Of a stretch of DNA of 64,000 nt, positions 18,101 through 26,488 are shown piece after piece (positions within the stretch are counted from its first letter, which is position 1; every line of letters begins with the position of its first letter). Below the pieces are notes generated by a model. That model was not told the DNA's origin and searched no databases. It saw only the letters and a list, made by a program, of their open reading frames with translations. The DNA is taken from the NCBI RefSeq assembly GCF_041154455.1, contig NZ_AP028664.1:559001-623000 (forward strand), written 5' to 3'. The position numbers and the translations under genes are program-made. Origin of the DNA: Variovorax sp. V213. Its GTDB lineage: Bacteria > Pseudomonadota > Gammaproteobacteria > Burkholderiales > Burkholderiaceae_C.

Positions 18101-21100
18101 AGCCCCGCAGCCCGAGGTCCGGGAAACCGCCGAAGCCACCGAAGTGGCCGCTGCCGTGTCGGGCGCCGAAGACCAGGTCAAGGTCATCGGGCCGCTGCGC
18201 ATCGGCATCGCGCTCTACAACGTCTACCTCAACGAGGCCGATGAATGGTCCAGGCAACTGGCCACCGAAATCGGCGAGTGGGCGCTCGAATCCCACGAGC
18301 GGCTGTCCGATTCGACCATCGCGCTGGCCCATTCGCTGGCCGGCAGCTCGGCCACGGTCGGGTTCCACAGCCTCTCGGGCATGGCCCGCCTGCTCGAAGC
18401 CGCGCTGCAGCATCTGCAAATGCAAGGCAGCGGCTCGCGCGAACAGGGCGTGGTGCTGGTTGCCGCGGCCGAAGAGCTGCGCCGCCTGCTGCACCAGTTT
18501 GCCGTGGGCTTCCTGCGCGAACCCTCCGAAGGCACGCTCCAGGCGCTGCGCGACATCGCCGCCGCGCCCATGCCGGCCGAGGCGTCCGCGCGCATCGAAA
18601 CCCGGCCGCACCAGCACATGGCGGCTTCCGACGGCATGGCCGACGTGGCGCTGGACGACTCCGAAGACGCCATCGACATGGCCGATGCGGTCGACGTCGA
18701 CCTGTTCCCGATTTTCGAGGAAGAAGCGCAGGAACTGCTGCCCCAGCTGGGCCAAGCGCTGCGCCAGTGGGCACACCACCCCGACGACAACGCGCCGCGC
18801 GCCTCCGTGCTGCGCACGCTGCACACGCTCAAGGGCAGCGCCCGGTTGGCCGGCGCCATGCGCCTTGGCGAGCGCGCGCACCGCATGGAATCCGAGATCG
18901 AGGCCCTGGGCACCCAGGGCGGTGCCGACCGGGTCGAAATCGAAAAGCTGCTTACGCGCCTCGATGCGCTGCAGGCCACCTTCGACGCGCTGCGTGCCGC
19001 GGACGATGCCACCCAGGCCGAAGTGGCTCAGCTGGTGGCAACGGCATCCGCCACCTCGCCCGGTGTCCAGCTGGTACAGGTTCCCGCCGAATCCGGCGTC
19101 TCCGCCAACGACGAAGAAGCGGCCTCTGCCGACGATGGCGAAGGTTCCGTCTCCGCAGCGGGGACGACCGCCCTGCCATCGCTCCTGCCGCGCCCCGCGC
19201 CTGCGCTGCTTGCGCCCCTGCGCGCGGTGTCGAGCCAGGCCGTGCGCATCCGCACCCAGCTGCTCGACCGCCTGGTGGCGCAGACCGGCGAGGTCATCAT
19301 CACCCGCTCGCGCCTGGAAGCCGAGCTGGGCCAGCTGCGCGGTTCGCTCTCCGACCTGACCGGCAACCTCGACCGCCTGCGCCAGCAGCTGCGCGACATC
19401 GAAGTGCAAGCCGAAAGCCAGATGCAGTCCCGCCTCGCGCAGGCCAAGGATTCGCAGCAGAGCTTCGACCCGCTCGAGTTCGACCGCTTCACCCGCGTGC
19501 AGGAACTCACGCGCATGATGGCCGAGTCGGTGAACGACGTGGCCACCGTGCAGCGCACGCTGCAAAAGACGGTGCAGGCAACGGAAGACGACCTCAGCGT
19601 CCAGGCGCGCCAGACGCGCGAACTGCAGCGCGGCCTGCTGCGCACGCGCATGGTGGAGTTCGAAGGCATTTCCGACCGCCTTTACCGCGTGGTGCGCCAG
19701 GCATCCAAGGACACCGGCAAGCAGGTGCGCCTGGACATCGTCGGCGGCTCCATTGAAATGGACCGCGGCGTGCTCGACCGGATGACGCCCGCCTTCGAGC
19801 ACCTGCTGCGCAATTGCGTGGCGCACGGCATCGAGGACCCGGCCGCACGCGAAAAGGCCGGCAAGGACGCCAACGGCCTGATCGTGATCGACCTGCACCA
19901 CGAAGGCAACGACGTCTCGGTGAGCTTCCGCGACGACGGTGCCGGCCTGGACCACAAGCGCATTGCCGAGCGTGCCCGCACGCTTGGCCTGCTGGCTGCC
20001 GACCGGGAACTGTCGGCCGAAGAAGCCACCGAGCTGATCTTCAAGCCCGGCTTCTCCACCGCCGGACAGGTGTCCGAGCTGGCGGGCCGCGGCATCGGCA
20101 TGGACGTGGTGCGCGCGCAGATCGCGGCGCTCGGCGGCCGCATCGAAACGCACAGCACGGCCGGGCAGGGCACCACCTTCAAGCTGGTGCTGCCGCTCAC
20201 CACTGCGGTGACGCACGTGGTGATGCTGCGCGCCGGCGAAGTGTCGATCGGCGTGCCGTCCAACCTGGTCGAGCTGGTGCAGCGCGTGAGCAGCACCGAG
20301 CTCGAAGCCGCCTACCTGCACAACAGCCATCCGTTCGGCAGCGAACAGGTGCCGTTCTACTGGGCCGGCGCACTGCTGCAGGCCTCTGCCCGCAGCGAGC
20401 ATCCCACCAGCAAGAACAACACCGTCGTGATCGTGCGAAGCGCGGCGCAGCGTGTGGGCCTGCACGTGGACGAAGTGCTGGGCAACCAGGAAGTCGTGGT
20501 CAAGAACCTCGGGCCGCAGCTTGCGCGCCTGCCGGGTCTGGCTGGCATCTCTGTGCTCGCTTCGGGCGCGGTGGCCCTCATCTACAACCCGGTGGCGCTG
20601 GCCGCGGTGCATGGCGAACAGGCGCGCCTGCGCCAGGCCGCCGCACTGGCAGCGCCCGCGCACGGCGCCCCGACCGCTGCCGAGCAGGGTGCGCCGCACG
20701 AACCCTTGCCGGTGCTGGCTCCGCCGGTGCCACAGGTTCCGCTGGTGCTGGTGGTCGACGACTCCATCACGGTGCGCCGCGTGACGCAGCGCCTGCTGCA
20801 GCGCGAAGGCTATCGCGTGTCGCTCGCGGCCGACGGCCTGCAGGCGCTCGAGCGGCTCCAGCAGGAGCGCCCGGCCGTGGTGCTGTCCGACATCGAAATG
20901 CCGCGCATGGACGGCTTCGACCTGGCACGCAACATCCGCGCGGACGACTCCATGGCGGGCCTGCCGATCATCATGATCACCTCGCGCATCGCCGAGAAGC
21001 ACCGCGACTACGCCCGCACGCTGGGTGTGAACCACTACCTCGGCAAGCCCTACTCGGAAGAGGAACTGCTGCGCCTGGTACGTGCGTACACGAGCGAACC

Positions 21101-21122
21101 GGCGCTGGCCGCGGCCGCCTGA
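15114..21122 (+). CDS. chpA: Hybrid sensor kinase ChpA/PilL of the Pil-Chp system
   Basis: A 2002-residue CheA-type hybrid kinase with a GTG start. Three canonical Hpt phospho-histidine motifs are visible: HTLKGSSRMVG near residue 708, HSLAGSSATVG near 1073 and HTLKGSARLAG near 1237. A Pro/Ala/Glu-rich linker lies at about 800-1000. The CheA core follows: dimerization helices near 1370-1500, N box HLLRNCVAHGIED near 1563, G1 DDGAGLD near 1607 and G2 GRGIGMDVV near 1660. A CheW-like P5 domain comes next, then a C-terminal receiver with VVDDSITVRRVTQRLL near 1880 and acceptor Asp in LSDIEMPRMDGFD. It is the last gene of the pil operon and is followed by a strong terminator. Confidence 0.96.
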   Translation: MSIQTPATAPIAGNVPATEDLGPLAWVLGEIQKSLDGVGKSLRRFVRDVGTASDLESGPLQMARQQLHQSVGALQMVGNTAPALVLGSIEFAVQGFIAEPQRCTDSAVLKIERAGFAVVDFLHALLAGKSVSSVALFPQYRDVLELVGNERVHPADLWSVAWRWVEVRPALTQAALAYDPAVRSRLDREVLQLVKTGDPQAARRLQALCLGLGRGALLPRVASFWTLAAGFFEALALELIPADSYVKRAASRVLLQYATLARGDSAVSDRLGQDLLFFCAQAVPATASDEAATLRTVRAAWGVAGEPHVDYSVEQFGRFDPLVLAQARKRIETAKEMWSALSGGDITRTRQVADTFAQLGESLQRLHPPILPMVDALTHAVEASVRSGQPPDTELAMEVATSVLYLEAALGDLDPSDPQLTSRTLQLAGRIERVREGGHSEPLEPWMEDLYRRVSDRQTMGTVVDELRSHLSELEKSLDQYFRRPAEKGLLRTVPTQLLQMRGVFSVLGLDQAAHTVQRMRDDVEQMLVGNASPVEEMQSFDALGNNLGALGFLIDMLGYQPTLAKRLFVFDEQAGELKPLMGRQATDSAAADAAAPGATTGGDAVLSIEEVDAQIASKLAALATPNRKAKVSPIEEFSRKADSWTHKIAGPAALPDTEVTELEEDDLQNIFLDEAREVVQNGLAAIDELGSHPDDTEELTILRRAFHTLKGSSRMVGLTDFGDAAWSFEQVLNTWLADQRDATPDLLVGTRKALEEFSQWVEAIASGSQHGWQSSQFSRVADALLAGEPVPTMPARVADAEALAVAARHIAAEPAAVAPLPMPELPELPDLSFPAAAPLEPAPAAAFELTAEAPQEAAKPEAEDDFTSTDFLDFESKPAPADEPVWADGEKFDFLEPAKAEPEPTASFLTEAADAPSPEPVPELPALDGLPDLDWAPEPAPVIAHEPEPLVAEVPPAEEPVEAPALQLEPEEPAVVAVDEAPALAEEPAVAAAEAAPQPEVRETAEATEVAAAVSGAEDQVKVIGPLRIGIALYNVYLNEADEWSRQLATEIGEWALESHERLSDSTIALAHSLAGSSATVGFHSLSGMARLLEAALQHLQMQGSGSREQGVVLVAAAEELRRLLHQFAVGFLREPSEGTLQALRDIAAAPMPAEASARIETRPHQHMAASDGMADVALDDSEDAIDMADAVDVDLFPIFEEEAQELLPQLGQALRQWAHHPDDNAPRASVLRTLHTLKGSARLAGAMRLGERAHRMESEIEALGTQGGADRVEIEKLLTRLDALQATFDALRAADDATQAEVAQLVATASATSPGVQLVQVPAESGVSANDEEAASADDGEGSVSAAGTTALPSLLPRPAPALLAPLRAVSSQAVRIRTQLLDRLVAQTGEVIITRSRLEAELGQLRGSLSDLTGNLDRLRQQLRDIEVQAESQMQSRLAQAKDSQQSFDPLEFDRFTRVQELTRMMAESVNDVATVQRTLQKTVQATEDDLSVQARQTRELQRGLLRTRMVEFEGISDRLYRVVRQASKDTGKQVRLDIVGGSIEMDRGVLDRMTPAFEHLLRNCVAHGIEDPAAREKAGKDANGLIVIDLHHEGNDVSVSFRDDGAGLDHKRIAERARTLGLLAADRELSAEEATELIFKPGFSTAGQVSELAGRGIGMDVVRAQIAALGGRIETHSTAGQGTTFKLVLPLTTAVTHVVMLRAGEVSIGVPSNLVELVQRVSSTELEAAYLHNSHPFGSEQVPFYWAGALLQASARSEHPTSKNNTVVIVRSAAQRVGLHVDEVLGNQEVVVKNLGPQLARLPGLAGISVLASGAVALIYNPVALAAVHGEQARLRQAAALAAPAHGAPTAAEQGAPHEPLPVLAPPVPQVPLVLVVDDSITVRRVTQRLLQREGYRVSLAADGLQALERLQQERPAVVLSDIEMPRMDGFDLARNIRADDSMAGLPIIMITSRIAEKHRDYARTLGVNHYLGKPYSEEELLRLVRAYTSEPALAAAA

Positions 21123-21140
21123 CGCTGGCGTTCACCTGGA

Positions 21141-21173
21141 AATAAAGGGGCCCTCGGGCCCCTTTATTGTTTT
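21141..21173. terminator. Bidirectional intrinsic terminator between chpA and phrB
   Basis: A hairpin with 13-bp arms (AATAAAGGGGCCC pairing with GGGCCCCTTTATT) is followed by GTTTTT on the + strand. On the - strand the AT-rich base of the stem also works as a weaker tail. It lies 19 bp after the chpA stop and overlaps the end of the convergent photolyase gene, so it probably serves both. Confidence 0.85.
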
Positions 21174-22666
21174 TGCAGCGCCTTGGCCCGCGCCACGCCG
21201 TAGCGCTGCAGCGTCTTCTCGCGCGCCTCGGCATGGTCCACCACCGGGTGGGGGTAGGTCTCGCCGAGCTTGATGCCCGCTGCTTCCAGTTCCACCGGCG
21301 AGGCCGCCCAGGGCGCGTGGATGGCCGCATTCGACAGCCCCGCAAGCTGCGGCAGGTAGCGCCGGATGAACTTGCCTTCGGGGTCGAAGCGCTCGCTTTG
21401 CGTCACCGGGTTGAAGATGCGGAAGTAGGGCTGCGCGTCGCAGCCGCTGGAGCTGGCCCACTGCCAGCCGCCGTTGTTCGACGCCAGTTCAAAGTCGTTC
21501 AGGTGCAGCGCAAAGTAGCGCTCGCCGCGCCGCCAGTCCAGCCCCAGGTCCTTGCAGAGAAAGCTCGCCACCACCATGCGCAGGCGGTTGTGCATGTAGC
21601 CGCTCTGGTTGATCTGTAGCATGGCCGCGTCCACCAGCGGGTAGCCGGTGCGACCCTGGCACCAGGCCTCGAACAGCTGGTCGGCATGCTTGCCGTGGTG
21701 CCACTGGATCTTGTCGTACTCGGGCCGGAAGCTCTTCGATTCGCCGCCCGAATGCACGTGCGGAAAGTGCGCAAGGATCTGGAAGTAGAACTCCCGCCAG
21801 ACCAGCTCGCTGAGCCAGGTCGCCGCGCCCGAGTCGCCCTGCAGCGCGATCTGGTGCGCCACCCCGGCCACCTGCCGGATCGACACCGTGCCGAAGCGCA
21901 GGTGCACGCCCAGGTAGCTCGGCCCCCGCACCGCCGGAAAGTTGCGCGCCGCGTCGTAGCGGTCGATGCGCTGGAAGAAGTCTTCGAACAGCGCCGCCGC
22001 GCCGCTGGTGCCGGTCGGAATCTCGAGTTCGGAAAGATTGCTCTTCTGGAAACCGATCTCCTCCAGCGACGGCACCGGCGCGCGACAGGCTTCGGGCGGT
22101 GGCGCCAGCGCCTCGGCGTGGGTGCGAACCGGGTAGGATTTCAGGAAGAAGGAATCCACCTTGGCCAGCCAGGCCCGCTTGTAGGGCGTGAACACCGTGT
22201 AGGGCTGGCCCGTCTTGGTCAGCAGCTCGTCGCGGTCGAAAACGGTGGAATCCTTGTAGGTGTGAAAGGCCACCCCTGCATTGGCCAGGGCGCCGAGCAC
22301 CTGGGCATCGCGCGCCAGCGCGTCGGGCTCGTCGTCGCGGTTGGCAAAAACGGCCTGCGCGTCCAGTTCGCGCGCCAGCGCCGGAATTTCCTCGGCCGCG
22401 GCCGCGTGGCGCACGATCAGCCCGCCGCTGAGCGCCTGCAGCTCGTCGTCGAGCTCCACCAGCGATTCCCGGATGAATTCCACCCGCCGGTCGACGCGGG
22501 GAAGGGGGTCCAGAATCGCCCGGTCGAACACGAAAACGCACACCACCTGCCGGCAGGCCCGCAGGGCGTGGTAGAGCGCCGCGTTGTCGTCCACGCGAAG
22601 GTCGCGGCGAAACCACATGAGCCCTTTGGGATAGGTCTTGTCGACGGCCAGTAAAATCGGCGGCAT
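21164..22666 (-). CDS. phrB: Deoxyribodipyrimidine photo-lyase
   Basis: A 500-residue class I CPD photolyase (FAD plus antenna chromophore) that repairs UV dimers. The N-terminal Rossmann domain starts KGLMWFRRDLRVDDNAALYH, and the C-terminal FAD domain has LVWREFYFQIL, RTGYPLVDAAMLQINQSGYMHNRLR and the conserved end WASSSGCDAQPYFRIFNP. The start is uncertain. The ATG at 22666 keeps the first beta-strand but abuts yqgE; the ATG at 22618 (MWFRRDL) would cut that strand. The longer upstream extension in this frame overlaps yqgE and is not credible. Confidence 0.95.
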   Translation of the reverse strand: MPPILLAVDKTYPKGLMWFRRDLRVDDNAALYHALRACRQVVCVFVFDRAILDPLPRVDRRVEFIRESLVELDDELQALSGGLIVRHAAAAEEIPALARELDAQAVFANRDDEPDALARDAQVLGALANAGVAFHTYKDSTVFDRDELLTKTGQPYTVFTPYKRAWLAKVDSFFLKSYPVRTHAEALAPPPEACRAPVPSLEEIGFQKSNLSELEIPTGTSGAAALFEDFFQRIDRYDAARNFPAVRGPSYLGVHLRFGTVSIRQVAGVAHQIALQGDSGAATWLSELVWREFYFQILAHFPHVHSGGESKSFRPEYDKIQWHHGKHADQLFEAWCQGRTGYPLVDAAMLQINQSGYMHNRLRMVVASFLCKDLGLDWRRGERYFALHLNDFELASNNGGWQWASSSGCDAQPYFRIFNPVTQSERFDPEGKFIRRYLPQLAGLSNAAIHAPWAASPVELEAAGIKLGETYPHPVVDHAEAREKTLQRYGVARAKALQKQ

Positions 22667-23266
22667 ATGGCTGCCGATTCTGCCCCGATGAACCTCACGC
22701 ATCACTTTCTGATCGCGATGCCGGGGATGGAAGACAAAACTTTCAACCGCAGCGTCGTCTACCTCTGCGAGCACAGCGAGCGCGGCGCGCTGGGCCTGGT
22801 CATCAACAAGCCCAGCGACATCAATCTCAAGGAGCTGTTCGAGAAGATCGAGCTGCGCCTGGCGCGGCCCGAACTCGGCGACTCGCCCGTCTTCCAGGGC
22901 GGCCCGGTGCAGACCGAACGCGGCTTCGTTCTGCACGAGCCAGTGTTCTCCCATGCCGAAAAGCCCGAGGAATCGGTCTATGCCTCGACCATGACCATTC
23001 CCGGCGGGCTCGAAATGACCACCTCCAAGGACGTGCTGGAGGCGCTGGCCACCGGCGCCGGGCCGCGCAAAGTGCTGGTTTCGCTGGGCTATTCGGCCTG
23101 GGGCGAGGGCCAGCTCGAGTCCGAACTGGCCGAAAACAGCTGGCTCACCGTCGGCGCCGACCCGGCCGTGATCTTCGACACCCCGGTCGAGCAGCGCTAC
23201 GACAGGGCGCTGCTGCTGCTGGGCCTGGAAGCATGGACACTGTCGCCGGAAGCGGGACACGCGTGA
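22667..23266 (+). CDS. yqgE: YqgE/AlgH family protein (UPF0301)
   Basis: A 199-residue UPF0301 protein. Family signatures are LTHHFLIAMPGMEDKTFNRS, VVYLCEHSERGALGLVINKP, VFQGGPVQTERGFVLHE and the C-terminal GYSAWGEGQLESELAENSWL. Its biochemical role is not established. It lies immediately before ruvX, the usual yqgE-yqgF pairing, with a TGATG overlap at 23264-23268. The ATG at 22688 (MNLTHHF) is an alternative start. Confidence 0.93.
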   Translation: MAADSAPMNLTHHFLIAMPGMEDKTFNRSVVYLCEHSERGALGLVINKPSDINLKELFEKIELRLARPELGDSPVFQGGPVQTERGFVLHEPVFSHAEKPEESVYASTMTIPGGLEMTTSKDVLEALATGAGPRKVLVSLGYSAWGEGQLESELAENSWLTVGADPAVIFDTPVEQRYDRALLLLGLEAWTLSPEAGHA

Positions 23267-23724
23267 TGGCCGCTGCCATGCCTGACACGCCCGAACCCTC
23301 CGCTTCTTCTTCCGTTCCCGTTCCTGTTGCCGTTCCCTCGCATTTCCAGAGCTTCCTGGCCTTCGACTTCGGCCTGAAGCGCACCGGCGTCGCGAGCGGC
23401 AACCGCCTGCTGGGCACCGCCACCCCCCAGGCCACCATCAAGGCCGAGGGCGATGCCCGCTTCGCGCAGGTCGAGGCCCGCATCAAGGAATGGCAGCCCG
23501 ACGCGCTGGTCATAGGCGTGCCCTATCACCCCGACGGGGCTCCGCACGAGAACACCCGCCGCGCGCAGAAGTTCGCGCGCCAGCTGCGCGGGCGGTTCAA
23601 TCTGCAGGTGTTCGAGGTCGACGAGCGCTACAGCACCACCGAGGCGCTGGCCTCGGGTGCCCGAGATGCCGATGCCGCCTCGGCCTGCATCATCCTGGAA
23701 CAATTTTTGAGGAGCCTCCCTTGA
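23266..23724 (+). CDS. ruvX: Holliday-junction resolvase-like RuvX/YqgF
   Basis: A 152-residue RNase H-fold protein (YqgF), implicated in pre-16S rRNA 5'-end maturation. Catalytic-site motifs are FLAFDFGLKRTGVASG with the first Asp, ALVIGVPYHPDG with the following Arg-rich helix, and VFEVDERYSTTEA with the Asp-Glu pair; the last Asp lies in SGARDADAASA. The ATG at 23266 overlaps the yqgE stop and is preferred to an in-frame ATG inside yqgE at 23233. The N-terminal 25 residues (Pro/Ser/Val-rich) are a poorly conserved extension. Confidence 0.93.
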   Translation: MAAAMPDTPEPSASSSVPVPVAVPSHFQSFLAFDFGLKRTGVASGNRLLGTATPQATIKAEGDARFAQVEARIKEWQPDALVIGVPYHPDGAPHENTRRAQKFARQLRGRFNLQVFEVDERYSTTEALASGARDADAASACIILEQFLRSLP

Positions 23725-24218
23725 GTTCAATACCCGATGCCGAAGCGCTCTACAAGGAGCTGCTCAAAGGCGTAAAAGCGCTGATGCGCCCCCAAACCAA
23801 GCTGGTGGGCATCACCTCCGGCGGCGCCTGGCTGGTCGAGCGCCTGCAAAAAGACCTGGGCCTGCCCGGTGCGCCCGGCGTCATCTCGTCGGCCATGCAC
23901 CGCGACGACTTCGCGCGCCGCGGCCTCTCGGCCAGCGCGCAGACCTCGCTGCCCTTCGACGTGAACGGATGCGACGTGCTGCTGCTCGACGACGTGCTCT
24001 ACACCGGCCGCACCATCCGCGCCGTGCTCAACGAGCTGTTCGACTTCGGCCGCCCGGCCTGCGTGCGGCTTGCCGTGCTGGTCGACCGCGGCGGGCGCGA
24101 ACTGCCGGTGGCGGCCGATTTCTCCGCGACGACGCTGACGCTGCCGAACACCCAACTGCTCGCTCTGGCCCGCGCCAGCGACGGCGCGTTCAGCCTCAAG
24201 GTGGAAGAAAGCAAGTAA
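23721..24218 (+). CDS. pyrR: PyrR-type uracil phosphoribosyltransferase / pyrimidine operon regulator
   Basis: A 165-residue type I phosphoribosyltransferase. The PRPP-binding loop is VLLLDDVLYTGRTIRAVLNE, and MHRDDF and LVDRGGRELPV match PyrR. The start is a TTG at 23721 that overlaps the ruvX stop, with GAGGAG seven bases upstream. Its place before pyrB fits regulation of pyrimidine genes; whether it controls attenuation or only acts as UPRTase is not decidable here. Confidence 0.92.
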   Translation: MSSIPDAEALYKELLKGVKALMRPQTKLVGITSGGAWLVERLQKDLGLPGAPGVISSAMHRDDFARRGLSASAQTSLPFDVNGCDVLLLDDVLYTGRTIRAVLNELFDFGRPACVRLAVLVDRGGRELPVAADFSATTLTLPNTQLLALARASDGAFSLKVEESK

Positions 24219-25180
24219 TGCTCTACAAGCGAAACCCCCAACTCAACAAGAACGGCGAACTGATCCATCTGCTGTCGATCGAGGGCCTGCCCAAGGACAT
24301 CGTCACGCACATTCTCGACACCGCCGCCAACTTCACGAGCGTGAGCGACCGCGAGGTCAAGAAGGTGCCGCTCTTGCGCGGCAAGAGCGTGTTCAACCTG
24401 TTCTTCGAGAACAGCACGCGCACCCGCACCACCTTCGAGATCGCCGCCAAGCGCCTGTCGGCCGACGTCATCAACCTGGACATCGCGCGCTCCTCGGCCA
24501 CCAAGGGCGAGTCGCTGCTCGACACCATCGCCAACCTGAGCGCCATGGCCGCCGACCTGTTCGTGGTGCGCCACAGCGAATCGGGCGCGCCCTACCTCAT
24601 TGCGCAGCACGTGGCGCCCCACGTGCACGTGGTGAATGCCGGCGACGGCCGCCACGCGCACCCCACGCAGGGGCTGCTCGACATGTACACGATCCGCCAC
24701 TACAAGAAAGACTTCTCGAACCTCACGGTGGCGATCGTGGGCGACGTGCTGCACTCGCGCGTGGCGCGCTCCGACATTCATGCCCTCACCACGCTGGGCT
24801 GCGCCGAAGTGCGCGTGGTTGGCCCCAAGACGCTGGTGCCCGGCGACATGGCCGGCATGGGCGTGCGCGTGTGCCACACGCTCGAAGAAGGCATCAAGGA
24901 CTGCGACGTCATCATCATGCTGCGCCTGCAGAACGAACGCATGAGCGGTGCACTGCTGCCTTCGTCGCAAGAGTTCTTCAAGACCTACGGCCTGACGCCG
25001 GAGAAACTGCAGCGGGCCAAGCCCGATGCGATCGTGATGCATCCGGGCCCCATCAATCGAGGCGTGGAAATCGATTCCGCCGTGGTCGATGGCAAGCAGA
25101 GCGTGATCCTCCCGCAGGTCACCTTCGGCATCGCGGTCCGCATGGCCGTCATGAGCATCGTGGCAGGAAACGAAGCATGA
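24218..25180 (+). CDS. pyrB: Aspartate carbamoyltransferase catalytic subunit
   Basis: A 320-residue ATCase that makes carbamoyl-aspartate, the committed step of pyrimidine synthesis. The carbamoyl-phosphate loop is FFENSTRTRTTFEIAAKRL, with the active-site segments HPTQGLLDMYTI and MHPGPINRGVEI. The start overlaps the pyrR stop (TAATG), and the stop overlaps the next gene (ATGA). The N-terminal extension of about 10 residues (LYKRNPQLNKNG) is as seen in ATCases that bind an inactive DHOase. Confidence 0.97.
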   Translation: MLYKRNPQLNKNGELIHLLSIEGLPKDIVTHILDTAANFTSVSDREVKKVPLLRGKSVFNLFFENSTRTRTTFEIAAKRLSADVINLDIARSSATKGESLLDTIANLSAMAADLFVVRHSESGAPYLIAQHVAPHVHVVNAGDGRHAHPTQGLLDMYTIRHYKKDFSNLTVAIVGDVLHSRVARSDIHALTTLGCAEVRVVGPKTLVPGDMAGMGVRVCHTLEEGIKDCDVIIMLRLQNERMSGALLPSSQEFFKTYGLTPEKLQRAKPDAIVMHPGPINRGVEIDSAVVDGKQSVILPQVTFGIAVRMAVMSIVAGNEA

Positions 25181-26463
25181 GCAGAACACTGATCACCAAC
25201 GGCCGCGTCATCGACCCCGCCTCGGGCACCGACAAGAAAGCTGACATCGCCATTGCCGACGGCAAGATCGCCGGCATCGGTGGCATGCCGGCCGGCTTCA
25301 AGGCCGACCGCACCATCGATGCCGCGGGCTGCATCGTCGCACCCGGCCTCGTGGACCTCGCTGCACGCCTGCGCGAGCCGGGCTACGAACACGAAGGCAT
25401 GCTCGAAAGCGAAATGGCCGCGGCCATTGCGGGCGGTGTGACCAGCCTCGTGTGTCCGCCCGACACCGACCCGGTGCTCGACGAGCCCGGCCTGGTCGAG
25501 ATGCTCAAGTTCCGCGCCGAAAAACTGCAGGGCGCACGCCTGTTCCCGCTCGGCGCGCTCACGCGCAGCCTGGCCGGCGGCGTGCTCACCGAGATGGCCG
25601 AGCTCACCGAGGCCGGCTGCATCGGCTTCAGCCAGGCCGATGTGGCCTTGGCCGACACCCAGGTGCTGCAGCGCGCGCTGCTCTACGCAAGCACCTTCGG
25701 CTACACCGTGTGGCTGCGCCCGCAAGACCGCGACCTTGGCAAGGGCGTGGCGGCCAGCGGGCCGCTGGCCACGCGCCTGGGCCTGTCGGGCGTGCCCGTG
25801 TCGGCGGAAACGATCGCCATCTTCACCATCGTCGAGCTCATGAAGAGCACCGGCGCGCGCGTGCACCTGTGCCGCATCTCCAGCGCCGCGGGCGTGGCGC
25901 TGGTGCGCGCGGCCAAGGCCCAGGGCCTGCCGCTCACTTGCGACGTCAGCATCAACTCGCTGCACCTTGCCGACACCGACATCGGCTTTTTCGACAGCCG
26001 CGCGCGCCTCAACCCGCCGCTGCGCCAGCAGGGCGACCGCGACGCGCTCTCGGCCGGACTGGCCGACGGCACCATCGACGCGCTGGTGTCCGACCACACG
26101 CCGGTCGAGGCCGACGCCAAGACGCTGCCCTTTGCCGAAGCCGAACCCGGCGCCACCGGGCTCGAACTGCTGCTCCCGCTCGCGCTGCAATGGGGCGAGC
26201 GCAGCGGCGCTGGCATGTCGCGCGCGCTGGAAGTCATTACTTCCGCACCCGCGCGATTGCTCACGGCCACCGACGCGGCCACCGGCATCGGCCGGCTCGC
26301 CGAGGGCGGAGTGGCCGACCTGTGCATCTTCGACCCGGCCATCGAATGGCAGGTGCAGCCCGAGGCGCTCAAGAGCCAGGGCAAGCACACGCCGTTCGCA
26401 GGCTACCCGCTGCAGGGGCGCGCGCGCCACACCTTGGTCGCGGGCCGCGTGGTCCACGGCTAG
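25177..26463 (+). CDS. pyrC': Dihydroorotase-like subunit, predicted non-catalytic (PyrC'/PyrX)
   Basis: A 428-residue amidohydrolase-fold protein coupled to pyrB. The position where active dihydroorotases carry the metal-binding His-x-His reads GLVDLAARLREPGYEHEG, so both histidines are absent while the flanking LREPG is kept. The later VSDHTPVEAD is conserved. Loss of HxH is the mark of the pseudo-DHOase that forms a structural complex with ATCase in Pseudomonas-type systems. I infer the same role here, which requires a catalytic pyrC elsewhere in the genome. Confidence 0.9.
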   Translation: MSRTLITNGRVIDPASGTDKKADIAIADGKIAGIGGMPAGFKADRTIDAAGCIVAPGLVDLAARLREPGYEHEGMLESEMAAAIAGGVTSLVCPPDTDPVLDEPGLVEMLKFRAEKLQGARLFPLGALTRSLAGGVLTEMAELTEAGCIGFSQADVALADTQVLQRALLYASTFGYTVWLRPQDRDLGKGVAASGPLATRLGLSGVPVSAETIAIFTIVELMKSTGARVHLCRISSAAGVALVRAAKAQGLPLTCDVSINSLHLADTDIGFFDSRARLNPPLRQQGDRDALSAGLADGTIDALVSDHTPVEADAKTLPFAEAEPGATGLELLLPLALQWGERSGAGMSRALEVITSAPARLLTATDAATGIGRLAEGGVADLCIFDPAIEWQVQPEALKSQGKHTPFAGYPLQGRARHTLVAGRVVHG

Positions 26464-26488
26464 ACAAAGAGAGAGGATTCACGTCTCG

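Noticed and set aside
16137..21035. Minus-strand open frame of 1632 codons opposite chpA
   Set aside because: Very rich in His, Arg, Gly and Gln with no domain, exactly antisense to the well-supported ChpA kinase.
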